This document shows, piece by piece, positions 1 through 55,012 of a stretch of DNA of 64,000 bases. The translations under genes were made by a program, and so were the position numbers. Position 1 is the first letter of the stretch; each line of letters starts with the position of its first letter. Source of the stretch: Trissonchulus latispiculum. Taxonomy: Eukaryota; Nematoda; Enoplea; Enoplida; Ironidae. The notes beneath the pieces were generated by a model. The model had not been told where the DNA came from. It saw nothing but the letters and a program-made list of their open reading frames with translations, and searched no databases. The DNA lies in contig JASAND010015720.1 in assembly GCA_030248195.1 (NCBI GenBank), forward strand, positions 1-64,000. The letters run 5' to 3'.

Positions 1-200
1 AGGAAGGCAACATCAACAATGTAGAAATTGCTGTCAACGAATTATATGTATGTAGGAAAAAGCTAGTTTTCCCTTTTGCTTATGTAACAGTAGCAAACTG
101 TGAAATGAGTTAAATTAATCTAATTTTTCTGTTAAAAGTTGTTAATGAATTTAGTTTACACATCGCCTAAACAACACTATTGCCTCAAATTCATACATTC

Positions 201-575
201 AGTGCCGGCCGAGTGGTTAAGGCGTTCGACTTCGGATCCGATAGTCCGAGGTTCGAATCCCCGCTACCACAAAGCTTTCACAAATCCCCCTTGAGCAAGG
301 GACTAAGCAAATATCGGTTCGCCGTGAGCTCTAGCCAACCCAGCTATCCATCCTTAATTGGTCGGTAAATGGGTACCACTATTGTGGGAAGGTAACAGGA
401 GTCCGTGTAGGGCTTAAAGCCTTGAAGGGCCGGCCCCCCTTCCACGGATGTAGTCATCATTTGAGGTGACACTCCTGGCTCTACGGCTGTGTATCCGAGG
501 ATGAGCACCGGCACCCCTTGTCCCTGAAGCAGGGATGGAGATATTCTCCAGGGGTCACCTTTACTTTTTTTATAC
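201..575 (+). mobile_element. tRNA-derived SINE, copy 1
   Basis: The first ~70 bases look like a degraded tRNA: the box A-like GGCCGAGTGGTTAAGG and the box B-like GGTTCGAATCC are both present, but the acceptor stem is broken. A ~300-bp body follows and ends near GGGGTCACCTTTA. The same head and body recur in reverse complement at 46,570-46,915, including CCAACCCAGCTATCCATCCT and GAGCACCGGCACCCCTTG. A tRNA-like head joined to a conserved tRNA-unrelated body in two unlinked places is the signature of a SINE. Confidence 0.8.
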
Positions 576-939
576 ATTCAGGGACATTTCAGTTTTTTGA
601 CCGCTTTTAACTTTACTTTTCACAACTTTGGTGGAATACCTGAAGGCCCCGCCATTAACGCCGGGCTGGAAGGAGACGAAATAGGCGGGATCCACCCAAA
701 ATCCGATCTCCCCGGCGCCAGTCTCCACAGACCGAAAGCCCAGGTCCAATTCCACGATGATTTGAGTGATGAATTTTTGTGGAAAAGGAACCACTCGAAA
801 CAGTTCATTTCTTGCCTCTGCAGTTTGCCAGAAATGATATTCTACACCTACAGTAAAATATAAAGCATTGTGTTGTGAGTAAAAATGTCTGGATCTTAAA
901 ATAGTCAATAACACCGACAAGCTAGCTAAGACTAGCTGA

Positions 940-1000
940 AATGTGGCGTATTGTAGCGCAAAACAACCGATTCGGTGGTTCGATCCCCGCCCTGGACACT
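940..1000 (+). repeat. tRNA-like remnant
   Basis: A box B-like GGTTCGATCCCCGCC lies about 30 bases after a possible degraded box A. No complete cloverleaf forms. It is probably the head of another decayed SINE. Confidence 0.3.
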
Positions 1001-1128
1001 TTTCTTCACATCTTTCAATTCTGAGTTCAACCTTTCACACTTTCACACCTGTAGCGGGACACAGAGTGAACGCAAGCACAGGCCACATAGTTGACTGGAA
1101 AAAGTCATGAAATCTAAGCTTGCTGCAA

Positions 1129-1391
1129 TCAAATCTTTAATTTGGCTGTCTTACAGGAAGAGGAAACGTCGCTGACTTTCAGTAATTTGGCAACCGGAGG
1201 TGTAGACTGTTTTGGTGGAGCGGTTTTGTTCTCCGCAGCTTTGTGAACAGTCGTTTTTACCGCAATCTTGACGGCTTCTGGTAGTGGCTTTCTTCCATCA
1301 CTGCTGCTGACACTGCTTCTGGAGTCATCAAAGTAGACACTAGACAAACCCGACGATTTCTTTGTGGGCGGATCGCTAAACAGCACAGCAA
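1129..1391 (-). CDS. Terminal coding exon of an unidentified protein
   Basis: On the minus strand a pyrimidine-rich tract ending TTTTCTAG is followed by an open frame of about 86 codons ending in TGA at 1,131-1,129. The peptide is Ser/Lys/Pro-rich (SSVYFDDSRSSVSSSDGRKP near the start, KLKI at the end) with no domain I recognise. The exon opens in phase 1, the same phase in which PDXDC1 exon 17 ends, so it could be an alternative last exon of that gene. It could equally belong to another gene, or be chance. I did not find an upstream exon of its own. Confidence 0.4.
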
Positions 1392-1727
1392 CTAGAAAAG
1401 TATAGATCTCGAAAAAATAAATTAAAGAGATTTATGAATGTTAACAGTGCACGCTTACTTTAAGCTTAAGGAACGTCGTCCATTTTTGAAACGTAGCTCA
1501 CAATCGGAGCTCCTTTCTCCTCCGTTTACTTGAGCTACGTTTTGTAAAGTAGATTCGTTTTATAATGAGCTTTTTACAATATCCTGACTGTCTGCGTTTC
1601 CAGCATTTTGTTACACAGCTAAAATCTAACCACTGTCTGGCAAATGCAGCCGAGAATGTAGTTTATGCATACATGTGACTGCAACATAGCGTGTTAGCTT
1701 TAACTTGGGGCAGCAAGCTAGCTTAGC

Positions 1728-1895
1728 AAGAGTACATAATTATAAGAGTATATATGCCATGCCACTAGGCAAGCTCTCTCTTAACAGAGCAGAAACATGC
1801 TCTGCACGCTAACGCCGCCCCCCCCCGAAAATCAGTACGTAGTCGAAACGGGGGTACGCTTAGTGGCACACTCTTATATTATGTACTCTTGCTAC
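1728..1895. mobile_element. Short copy of the AAGAGTACATAAT palindromic MITE family
   Basis: AAGAGTACATAAT at the left is mirrored by ATTATGTACTCTT at the right. Inside are the family landmarks: a CTCTGCACGCTAACG motif, a C-run and GGGGGTACGCT. Longer members lie at 10,595-10,979 and 20,210-20,588. Confidence 0.7.
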
Positions 1896-4136
1896 TAGAA
1901 ATAGCAATAGGCGAATCGTCAGTGGCTCTTGCGAACTGCTTGCAGTTTGCGCCGTTCTAATTCTAACCAGTAAGAGTATGAGTATAAACCAAGCCTAACT
2001 CAAACAAATTCTGTTCATGTCAGCCAACGATTGACCCGGTAAATTTATCCTGATGATTCAAACATTTACCTTTGTATACTTTAATGCATTCATATTTTGG
2101 ACCACAGTATTCCTTTAGAATTGTAGAAAGTTTTAATCTTATTATTAACAGTACTTTAAAACAATAAACACTCCGCTACTTTAAAACAAATTTGCAAGAT
2201 GTTTGTTTTCAACGGTTTCTTAAAAGTCGAGCATTAGTAGCCAAATAATGACCCTCTCGGTCTTTTATTTCTGCACAACATTGTTGTAACTGCTGATGTA
2301 TGTGGATTGTGCTTTCAATAAACTAAACAATAACAAGAGTAACCAGTCTCCAGAGTCCAGAAGGAGTAAGCTCATATATAACTTTACTATCATTTCGTCT
2401 GGGTGATAATAGCGAGGGGGAACAATAAGAGTTTCATAAATTTAACAAACACACGATTACCGCTTTGGTCTTTTGGTGGCCCTGCTCATTGAAAGTAGAA
2501 TTCCATTCCAAGTAGAGTTAGTAGAGCGCCTGTGCCTTTCAAAGCATTTCTACGCATTGGATGCAATCTTTAGCAGTTTTTAATTTAAAAGTTATACATC
2601 ATCTCGAAATATGTCTGCACTCTTAAAAAGACTCCTGTAGAAATTACAGGAATTCTTGTCGTTTTCTACAAAAGTGCTCCTGTGCGGTCAGTCACTAGCG
2701 GAGCTTCCTGTATTTTCCACAAAAGTAGCTTTTGTATTTTTACCAGCCTCTCGAATAGTAAAAATTACAGGAGTTTCCTGTAGAAAATACTAAGGAAGCC
2801 GGTAGTTTTTATTACAAGAGTTTCCTGTAGAAATTACAGGAATTCTTGTAGTTTTCTACAAAAGTGCTCCTGTGCGGTCAGTCACTAGCGGAGCTTCCTG
2901 TATTTTCCACAAAAGTAGCTTTTGTATTTTTACCGGCCTCTCGAATAGTAAAAATTACAGGAGTTTCCTGTAGAAAATACTAAGAAAACCGGTAGTTTTT
3001 ATTACAAGAGTTTCCTGTAGAAAATACAAAAGAAACCTTTAGTTTTGTTCGACTTTTTTGACAATCCTGAATCGGATACCAAACATTTAGTTTTTACAAG
3101 ACAGAACCTGTAAATTTTACTGGAGTAGCCTGTTATTTCAAAAAGGGGGGGGGCAGGTGCAGGGGGAGGCCGCTCCCAAAATATTTTCAGCAGGGAGCGG
3201 CCGTTACACAAAATTCACCCACGGGGTGTTGAGACTGAAAATTTGAAAAAATTCAAAAATTTCAGTCTTCAAAAATTATGATCACTGTCGCAACATATAC
3301 TCAGTAGTGTTGGAAAATAAGAAAATTTTGCGGGCCGGGCCGGCCCGCGGGCCGATGTGGTCCTACGGGCCGGGCCGCGGGCCGGGCCGGCCCGGCCCGA
3401 GCCCGGCCCGCAGCCCGCGGCCCGCCACCGGCGCGCGGGCCGGGGGCGGGGCGGGGCACGGGGTGCGGGCCGGGGGCGCCAATTTCTACGGGCCGAACGG
3501 CCCGACGTCGCAAAAACAGCCCGAACTGTTAGGTAATTGATTTCAATTTGCTTTACGTCTAATTTCAACTTATTTTACGGCTATTTTTATGTCTTCCATT
3601 TTTCACAAACAACAAATAGCAATAACAAGTGGCCAGTGGTCAGTGGTCAGTCGATTACGTGTTTGGTATATATTACATTGTTATGCAGAATTCCACATAT
3701 ACAAATCCAAGCCGTCGCTCCTACTCCACTCTTAACCTTATGTTACAATTCCGATTCCATTATTTTTCAAAGATGCTGTCTACTTTTTTTGAAGCTTTTC
3801 ACTTCCACAAATTAAATGTCTCTTGTGTTAAGTTTGTCCACGTGCTTGATTTTGACATAAAGGTCTAATTTACATGACCAATAGCAGGCAAAGACTAAAC
3901 CAAATTTCGTTTAGTTTGTCTAACAAGGTTTTGGATGTTGGTTACGTTTCCAAGCAATTACAATCGCAACAAGAGCACTGCGTCTTAAACTGCGAACGAT
4001 GCCCCCTTACATCAATACCAATACAATCAAACCTAATTATATAAACGATTGTTTTCATTCCAATTGTTTTGCGACAACTGTTCACATATAGAAAGCTTCT
4101 ACACCCTTTTCATAGACGTAACTTAAAATGGATTAG

Positions 4137-5675
4137 CACCGGTTTGCACCAACCAACACAAGCTCGAGGTTGAGATTACCTTGAGCTTAGCTTGAGATTA
4201 GCTTGAGGTTATCTGAAAGAGCGTTGCACCAACAAAAGTTTGAAATTAACTCAACCACGATCTAATCTCGAGCGCCTAATTTTCAGTCCTGGTCAAGAGT
4301 AGGATTGACTTTATTTCTTACCAGTTTTACAATAAAATAATTGCACTGTAACGTATATAATTTGAATTTTTAGACAAAATGCCGAATTACTGTTAAACTG
4401 CAACTGCTAACAATAACTCCACAGAAATTAGAAATCATAATTTCTAAATTGGTTGCTTTCATTCTTGCCATTCACGAAGACTGATTAATTCTAAATGTAA
4501 GGGAAGTAGGCATAGGAAAGATTGATAAGCCTGCAATGGGAGTTCAGCTGATGGTCCCGTGGTGTAGTGGTTTAGCATGTCTGACTCTAGAGCAGAAGGG
4601 CCGTGGTCCGATCCCCGGCGGGACCAATTCTTTACTTTCAATGGTGAGTGAAAAGCTGAACCTCCCTCTTCCCTTCTCTCCTCTAGGTCCTGGTTTCGTG
4701 GGTACAAGGGTGCCTGACGCCTCCCGTTCGGGCGTGTCCTTGGTTTCTTCCTGATCCGCCAGCCCTGGTAGAAGCGCTACATGTGGCGAGGCTGCATCAG
4801 GACCCGGATTGGACTCCTGTCTCCGGTCCCCCAGTAGTTGCTTCTGGTTGGTTGGATCTAAAGGGGTCTGGAACGTGTGTCGGGGGAGCACGGATCCCTT
4901 GGGCTCAGAATGCCCTGCGCTGTATGCGCTCTCGGTTCGATTCCGAGTTGAGTAAGCCGCGGGACGCGTCTTAATTGAAACCCGGGGGAGATGTAAGGGA
5001 AGTAGGCATAGGAAAGATTGATAAGCCTGCAATGGGAGTTCAGCTGATGGTCCCGTGGTGTAGTGGTTTAGCATGTCTGACTCTAGAGCAGAAGGGCCGT
5101 GGTTCGATCCCCGGCGGGACCAATTCTTTACTTTCAATGGTGAGTGAAAAGCTGAACCTCCCTCTTCCCTTCTCTCTTCTAGGTCCTGGTTTCGTGGGTA
5201 CAAGGGTGCCTGACGCCTCCCGTTCGGGCTTGTCCTTGGTTTCTTCCTGATCCGCCAGCCCTGGTAGAAGCGCTACATAAACACTGCCTCCGTGCTCTTG
5301 AAATGGTACTGTAGCCGGTAGCATTCACCGTCGGAACTGCAGACATTTGGAAGCCGTCATATCGTATCATAATCGTCCTTGTCAAGCGAGTACCAAAGAC
5401 AATTTACTTCAGCTGTAATGTGTAAGGTAGAATAGCTGAAATGCTGGTAACTGTCGATTGGCCCTTTCTCTTAGCATGTGACTCTTTAAAAGCATTGTAT
5501 TGGATAATCCACAAGTTAGAGTTTAGCTGGAGCATAGCTCCAGCTTGACTAATCTATATCAGAAATCAGTTGGTGCAAGAGATAATCTCGAGGTTGAAGT
5601 TAGAGATAAGCTCAAGCTTACCCAATCTTGAGTTCGGGATTAGCTCCAGCTTCTGGAAGTTGGTGCAAACGGCCG
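4137..5675. mobile_element. TIR element with GTTTGCACCAAC ends
   Basis: The ends CACCGGTTTGCACCAAC and, inverted, CGGCCGTTTGCACCAAC are flanked by TAG on both sides, a possible 3-bp target duplication. Subterminal arms repeat words around CTTGAG, AGCTTGAG and ATCTCGAG. It lies inside the hAT-type element and was later loaded with a duplicated SINE. A 3-bp duplication would suit a Tourist-like element, but this is tentative. Confidence 0.65.
4497..5277 (+). mobile_element. tRNA-derived SINE, tandem duplication of a 494-bp unit
   Basis: A tRNA-like head starts at 4,553 and again at 5,047 with GGTCCCGTGGTGTAGTGG and ends CGGCGGGACCA. The 7-bp acceptor stem pairs perfectly, but the T-arm stem is imperfect and the anticodon arm has mismatches. 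Each head is followed by the same body, and the leader TAAGGGAAGTAGGCATAGG also repeats 494 bp apart. The second unit stops at about 5,277. The D-arm resembles Gln/Glu tRNAs. I read it as a SINE, not a working tRNA gene. Confidence 0.75.
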
Positions 5676-6657
5676 TAGGTATATCTAATAAGTAGCCACC
5701 ATATAACAACCTCAGACACCCAGATGCCGACACAGCTGAATTCTAACTTCCATTATGTGTAGTTAATCATCTTAAAACAAAGCCATTGAAAATCCGTAAA
5801 TGAAATTTTGATTGTAGGCTTGAAATTGCACCGAAATTTGATGAAAAATTGCTATTTACCGTGTAAAAAAACCGGCCCGGCCCGCGGCCCGCCACCGGCC
5901 CGCGGGCCGGTGGCGGGCCGCCTAATTGTAATCTTGCGGGCCGGGCCGCGGGCCGGGCCGTCGCCGAAAAATCCGGGCCGGGCCCGGGCCGGGCCGGCCC
6001 GGCCCGAGCCCGCGGCCCGCCACCGGCCCGCGTCACAACTCTAATACTCAGTTTGCGATATCAGCGTATCGAGTACTTTCCTGTAGAGTAAACATGTAAG
6101 GAACCGTGTCAAAAATGGGCGTTAAATTTATCGTGTACACGATTTATCTACACGATATAATTCGTGTAGAAATCGTTTAAGCGGCATGCTTTAATGTCTC
6201 CTGTTTTGAAGTTTTTATAGGAAATCGGCAAGCTAGTGGTGTAACTTAGCAAGCTAAAAACCTTGTGCTTAACTTTTTCATTCATTATTTTTGACTTAGA
6301 AAGATTGCAATCTGTATGCTACCGGAAAGAAAAAAGCTAGGAAGAAAAACACAACTGAAAAAGAAACGTGTAAAAATCGTGTAATTTTGTTACAAAACGT
6401 TTGAAATCCGTGTAAAATAAATCGTTTACAGGATTTTAATTTTGACACGCTTCCTAAACCTGTGAAAACTACAGGTTTCACTTGTATTAATTACTTCTCT
6501 AACTTGTAACGAATTCTACCAAGGTATACCCGGTAAAAACTACCAACGATGTCCTGTAGAAATTACAAGACTGAACCTGTATTTTCTACAAAAGCTTTTG
6601 TATTTATCATCTACAAAAGTGATTCCTGTAGTTTGTACTGGAACATTTCTAAGTGTG

Positions 6658-9244
6658 TAGTTTAAAATTAAAAATTAGCAATATCTCGTAATCCATCTCT
6701 GTACTTACTATTTAACCTTCACGATGAAACAATTTACATTTTTTGACATGGTGGAAATATTTTCACCTGTTTTTTCGTTCAACTATTTTTCAAAAAATTT
6801 AAAGTTCATTGCCCATTTACATTTTAATGCATTTTTCTCACGAACCTAATCTAATCTATCCTGTTCGTATAAAAAACTAAGACACCTATTTCTATTTTAA
6901 CTACCAAAATCTAGCTATCCAACTACAAACACCCGAAAGAAATAATTTAATGCAAGGAAACATACAACAAGAATATTTTAAAGCCTCGCCTACACTCGAC
7001 AATCTTGCGACAAAAATCTAAAATATAAAAACTTTAGCATTTCTTCTGAAACCGTTCTCAAAAAACATACATTCCGTCTCTTCTTGAGTTTATAGATAAA
7101 ATTAAATTTTACAGGTAAACTGACTGAAAAATTATAATTATTGGTTTACAGTAGGATACTATGAATACGAAAAATAACTAGTAGATATCTGTAAGAAATG
7201 TCACAAGATCGTTAAATGTACGCACGACTCTTAATGCATCTATAGATAACATAAAAACAAATAATGGAAATAACGGGAAACTTTTGCATTTACTGTTCAA
7301 TTTTATGAATACGTGTCTCTACGATAACTTGCTACATCATATTTTCCTACTCATCCATCAAACATCCCCGAAATCGGCTCAAATGCACAAAACGTACTGA
7401 AAAATAAAATTAATTGAATAAATAATTCAGTATTATAAATTTTCTGAATAATGCAGCCCTAAATCATCATCTGCAAATTTAATCAATTTTATGTGCTATA
7501 GCAGTTTCTCCCTTCGCTTAGCAAAACGAGAAGAATTCAAACATAAATATAGGGTTTGACTGTGAATAAAAACGAAAGGGAAACGTACACAGCTGCACAA
7601 ATAGGAGCTCTTTACAGACGGCTAGGTATTATACTAACTATAAAAAATCATGTATTTCTAGAGGCAATTATGTAACTGCGAATAATATTTTACACTTTGC
7701 AATATCAACAACAACTAAAGCGTCTGGTAAGAAATTAAATTATCAGAAATTTATCGTGCAGAAAAAACTGCAGTACGAGTTACAAAATATATAAAGACGA
7801 GCTGCAAAATTAAAACTAAAAATCCCCTTTTCCTGCAAAACAAAGAAATAAATATAGTCATTTGCATAATACGTCGGATTGTATGTATACATATATCACA
7901 AATGCACATCACCACAAAATATATTATTGTTAACATACAATAACAATCAAAAAACTGCTACATACTTAAAGGTGTGCGAATTGTGCACTCATGTGATTAA
8001 CAAGTACATACGAACAAAGTATTACAAATATACGTAAGTAAGTACAGAAAGAAAGCTAAAATTTGTCTATTGAGTGTATGAATTGTTGAGAAAAGATTAC
8101 TTCAAAAAAATGTGGCCTACAAGGCAGGCTATTCTGTAGAGATAATTTCGCTTAGGCCCGGCCCGGCCCGCTTATTCATTGCACACTCAACTAGACCTGG
8201 TCTCTGATTGCTGTGTCGATAAATTCATTATATGGCCTGTATTTCGCCAAACCCCACGTTTAAACTGCTGCGAAATCCAAACAAACATGAGCCACTCAGC
8301 TTTTGAAATAAAATATGAAAAAAACCTGAAAACAGTTAACAGAACATGTAAATGCATTCAGAATTATAGGGGGGGGGGCGATAGAGACCCCTATAATATG
8401 GGTGTATACTACATGTTTGCCTTAAAACTCAACTGAAAAAGGTTAAGAAAATATAGTAGCAAATAAACTCCTTCCTATTCGTGGGGGACAAAGTTGAAGT
8501 TAAAAATTGAAAAAACAAAGAAATTAATTAAGCTACATAAAGCCAAGGAGACAGAAAGTGAAAAACAGCAACAACAAAACCAACTTTCGCTTACAGGTTT
8601 ATAATTATCATAGAACCCAAACTGAAGGTTCAACAGGACACGTAGGAGCAATTCCATAAATTTCCATTTTTAATTTATTTTAATTTCCATTTTTAAATCA
8701 CTTCATAACAGCAATCACTCCACAGGCCAATATTTATACATCAATTTGTTTAATCGGGTCCTAAACCCATCAGGCATTACTTAATATACAAGAATTTAGG
8801 CCATCTTTGACGTTTTAAAAAAATTCACCCCAGAAAACTATTTGGAGAAGCTGGAAGGTATGCAAACAACATAGCAATACAGCAACGACAACAAAAATAG
8901 TATGTCTGAAACAGTGAAAACAGACAGAAAGAGAACGAAAGAAGAGAGATAGTGCAATGTGGAAAATATATAAATAGAAAAGGTATGATGCCAGTCAGCT
9001 CAGGCAATTAAAATTAATCTCTCCGTTAGCTTTTTGACTCAGAATTCGGATAGCCATAAATTATCATAAACAATTGTGATACAATAAAGCTTGTTCCACT
9101 TTAATACATGTCCACATCAGTAAGAAGCTGGGGAAGCCTATCAAATTCCAAGTCAGGAATGACTCAACTTTATCACAAACATTGCAACCAATGTGTCTGA
9201 AACCATAGCATCACACCGCAGCAGCAAAACCTCAGAAATAAACT
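6658..9244. other. AT-rich stretch without a recognised gene
   Basis: No exon with credible splice sites and no duplicated termini were found. A short CCCGGCCCGGCCCGC at about 8,157-8,171 resembles the arms of the hAT element at 3,305 and may be a remnant. A G-run lies at about 8,370. The open frames here are short and of biased composition. Confidence 0.5.
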
Positions 9245-9902
9245 GGGCCGCGTTTCACAAAGCCCTCCTAAATTTTGCTCTTAAAGCTGCTCCTAAGTCA
9301 AAAGTTAAGAGGGTTTTCCAAGCAACTTAGGAGGACCTCCTAAACTGTTTCACAAAACTACTTGGAGATTGCTCTTAAATTTTAACGCTAAGAGCGCTCT
9401 TAACACCATTTTCAGCTAAAATTTAGGAGCCCTCTTATGTTTGCTCTTAAGTTTGTTACTTATACATAACATATATCTTTGGTAATTTCAACGTAAAATA
9501 ATTGATGATAAATAACTGAAATTAATTGAAGCCACGTATGCTAAATAATTAATCCCATTAATAGGGCAAAAAATCTGTATTTAAAAATGTAAGTTTAGTG
9601 ACGAAAACTAAACATTTTAAATTTGAGAAATTTCATGATATAATCCATCGCATTTATTGAAAATGTGTTTCTTGGAATTATAGTGGCGTATTGCATCACA
9701 TTTATGGCAAAACAATAACAAACAGTGCTGTTTTGAACTTAGGAGGGGGTTTGGGAGTGCTAAAACGTGCTCCGATTTTAGGAGCGAACTTTAAGAGCTC
9801 TCCTAAACGAGGAGCCCTTCATGAAACAGCTAAATCTTAACTTTGCTCTTAACTTGCAAATTTAGGAGCTCCAAGATAAGAGGGCTTTGTGAAACGCACC
9901 CC
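9245..9902. mobile_element. MITE with GCGTTTCACAAAGCCC ends
   Basis: The left end GGGCCGCGTTTCACAAAGCC is mirrored at the right by GGCTTTGTGAAACGCACCC. The inside consists of inverted and direct copies of CTCCTAAA, TTAGGAGG and GCTCTTAA. The GGGCC start resembles the Tourist-like elements at 54,260 and 62,247, but I could not identify a 3-bp target duplication. Confidence 0.75.
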
Positions 9903-10019
9903 TGGGCTAAAGGTACAGCAGACTCTTCAAAAACAAAGACAGGCTAAGGCAACGTTCATATTGTCTAATGGAAAAAACTCAAGAAAGGGGAGGGGGTGGG
10001 TGGGTTGGAGGCCCACTAG

Positions 10020-54066
<44,047 letters not shown>

Positions 54067-55012
54067 CTGTGGACGCAAAGAGAAAAATATGAAACATTAA
54101 CTCAGTCAGTAAAAATATACGTATGTATGTGGTATATAAAAATAAAGATTTTACACAACAGGGATTACTTGGTGCGTGAAGGCGGGGAGCATCCACCCAC
54201 TTTTGGGTGCCCACCCCACGGCTACTCATCTTAAGGTGCCCATAAATTGACAAATCTTAGGGCCTTTTCGCGAATGGGTAGAGTAGAGTTAAAATTAACT
54301 CGATCCTTTTCGCGAATGAGTTAAGAGAGTTAAATTTAACTCGCCGAGTTATGCGGAGTTAAAAATTTTAACTCTACTCGCATTCATGAAAAGAGTTAAA
54401 ATTAACTCTACCCTTTTCGCGAATCACTTGTGGAGTTAAAAATATATGGAGTTAAATTTAACTCTACTCTTTTCGCGAATGGATTAAATTTAACTCTGGC
54501 TAACTCCGCTCCATGTTTTTCTATACAAATTTAACCCGCTTCCAACTACGCGGGTTAGAGGAAGTTAAAACCTTCAGCAATCAGTGAACAGCCTTTGTAA
54601 AAGGTTGTCGTAGCTCACTTAATATTAGACATTTTAAAACACTTTTTATGTCATTTTAAAGGTAATTAAACAATGGACTTATTGAAATATTTTATTCAGG
54701 CATGGTTACCGCGCAAATATTACTTTGTTGCGTTACTATTGGCTTAAAATTGTTGTCACGTTTATTTTACAGGATGTAGTTGCAAAATTTTGGCTGTCAC
54801 TGATGTTCCATTGTATATATTAAATAGATACAAGTTTCTATATAAACAGCACATATTTACACATATTTATGTCTGGAAAAACGGCTCTGAATTTGGTTAG
54901 CTGCTTTAGCCAATCAGACAGCATTCAATGTTTCAAGTTACTGGCTGTTTCGTTAGCTGCCATTTGATTGGCTGTTAACTTCTACCGTAATCCGTTAAGC
55001 CAGTAAGTAAAT

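Larger units (their letters stand above)
3305..6043. mobile_element. hAT-type element with GC-rich GGCCGGGCC arms
   Basis: It is flanked by the 8-bp duplication ATACTCAG (3,297-3,304 and 6,044-6,051). The ends read TAGTGTTG and, inverted, TAGAGTTGTG, matching the TAGNGTTG terminal consensus of hAT transposons. Both subterminal arms (about 3,325-3,500 and 5,865-6,035) are arrays of GGGCCGGGCCGGC-like words, far richer in GC than their surroundings. The interior has no transposase reading frame; it carries another TIR element and a duplicated SINE. The related copy at 22,795-25,102 lacks this insertion, which confirms the boundaries. Confidence 0.85.
2618..6657 (+). mobile_element. TIR element T, copy 1 (interrupted by a nested hAT element)
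   Basis: The left end CACTCTTAAAAAGACTCC and the inverted right end (read back as CACACTTAGAAATGTTCC) are imperfect terminal inverted repeats. Both arms are built from palindromic modules such as TTCCTGTAGAAATTACAGG and CTACAAAAG. Without the 3,305-6,043 insertion the element is about 1.3 kb. A 191-bp stretch of the left arm is tandemly duplicated (about 2,637 and 2,828). A second copy lies in reverse orientation at 22,795-25,102. No transposase is visible, so it is non-autonomous. I could not fix its target duplication or superfamily. Confidence 0.75.

Noticed and set aside
3269..3568. Pro/Arg/Ala-rich frames on both strands
   Set aside because: Produced by the GC-rich arrays of the hAT-type element.
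4544..5203. 219-codon minus-strand open frame
   Set aside because: It crosses the duplicated tRNA-derived SINE and its peptide is repeated with the SINE unit. It is not a gene.
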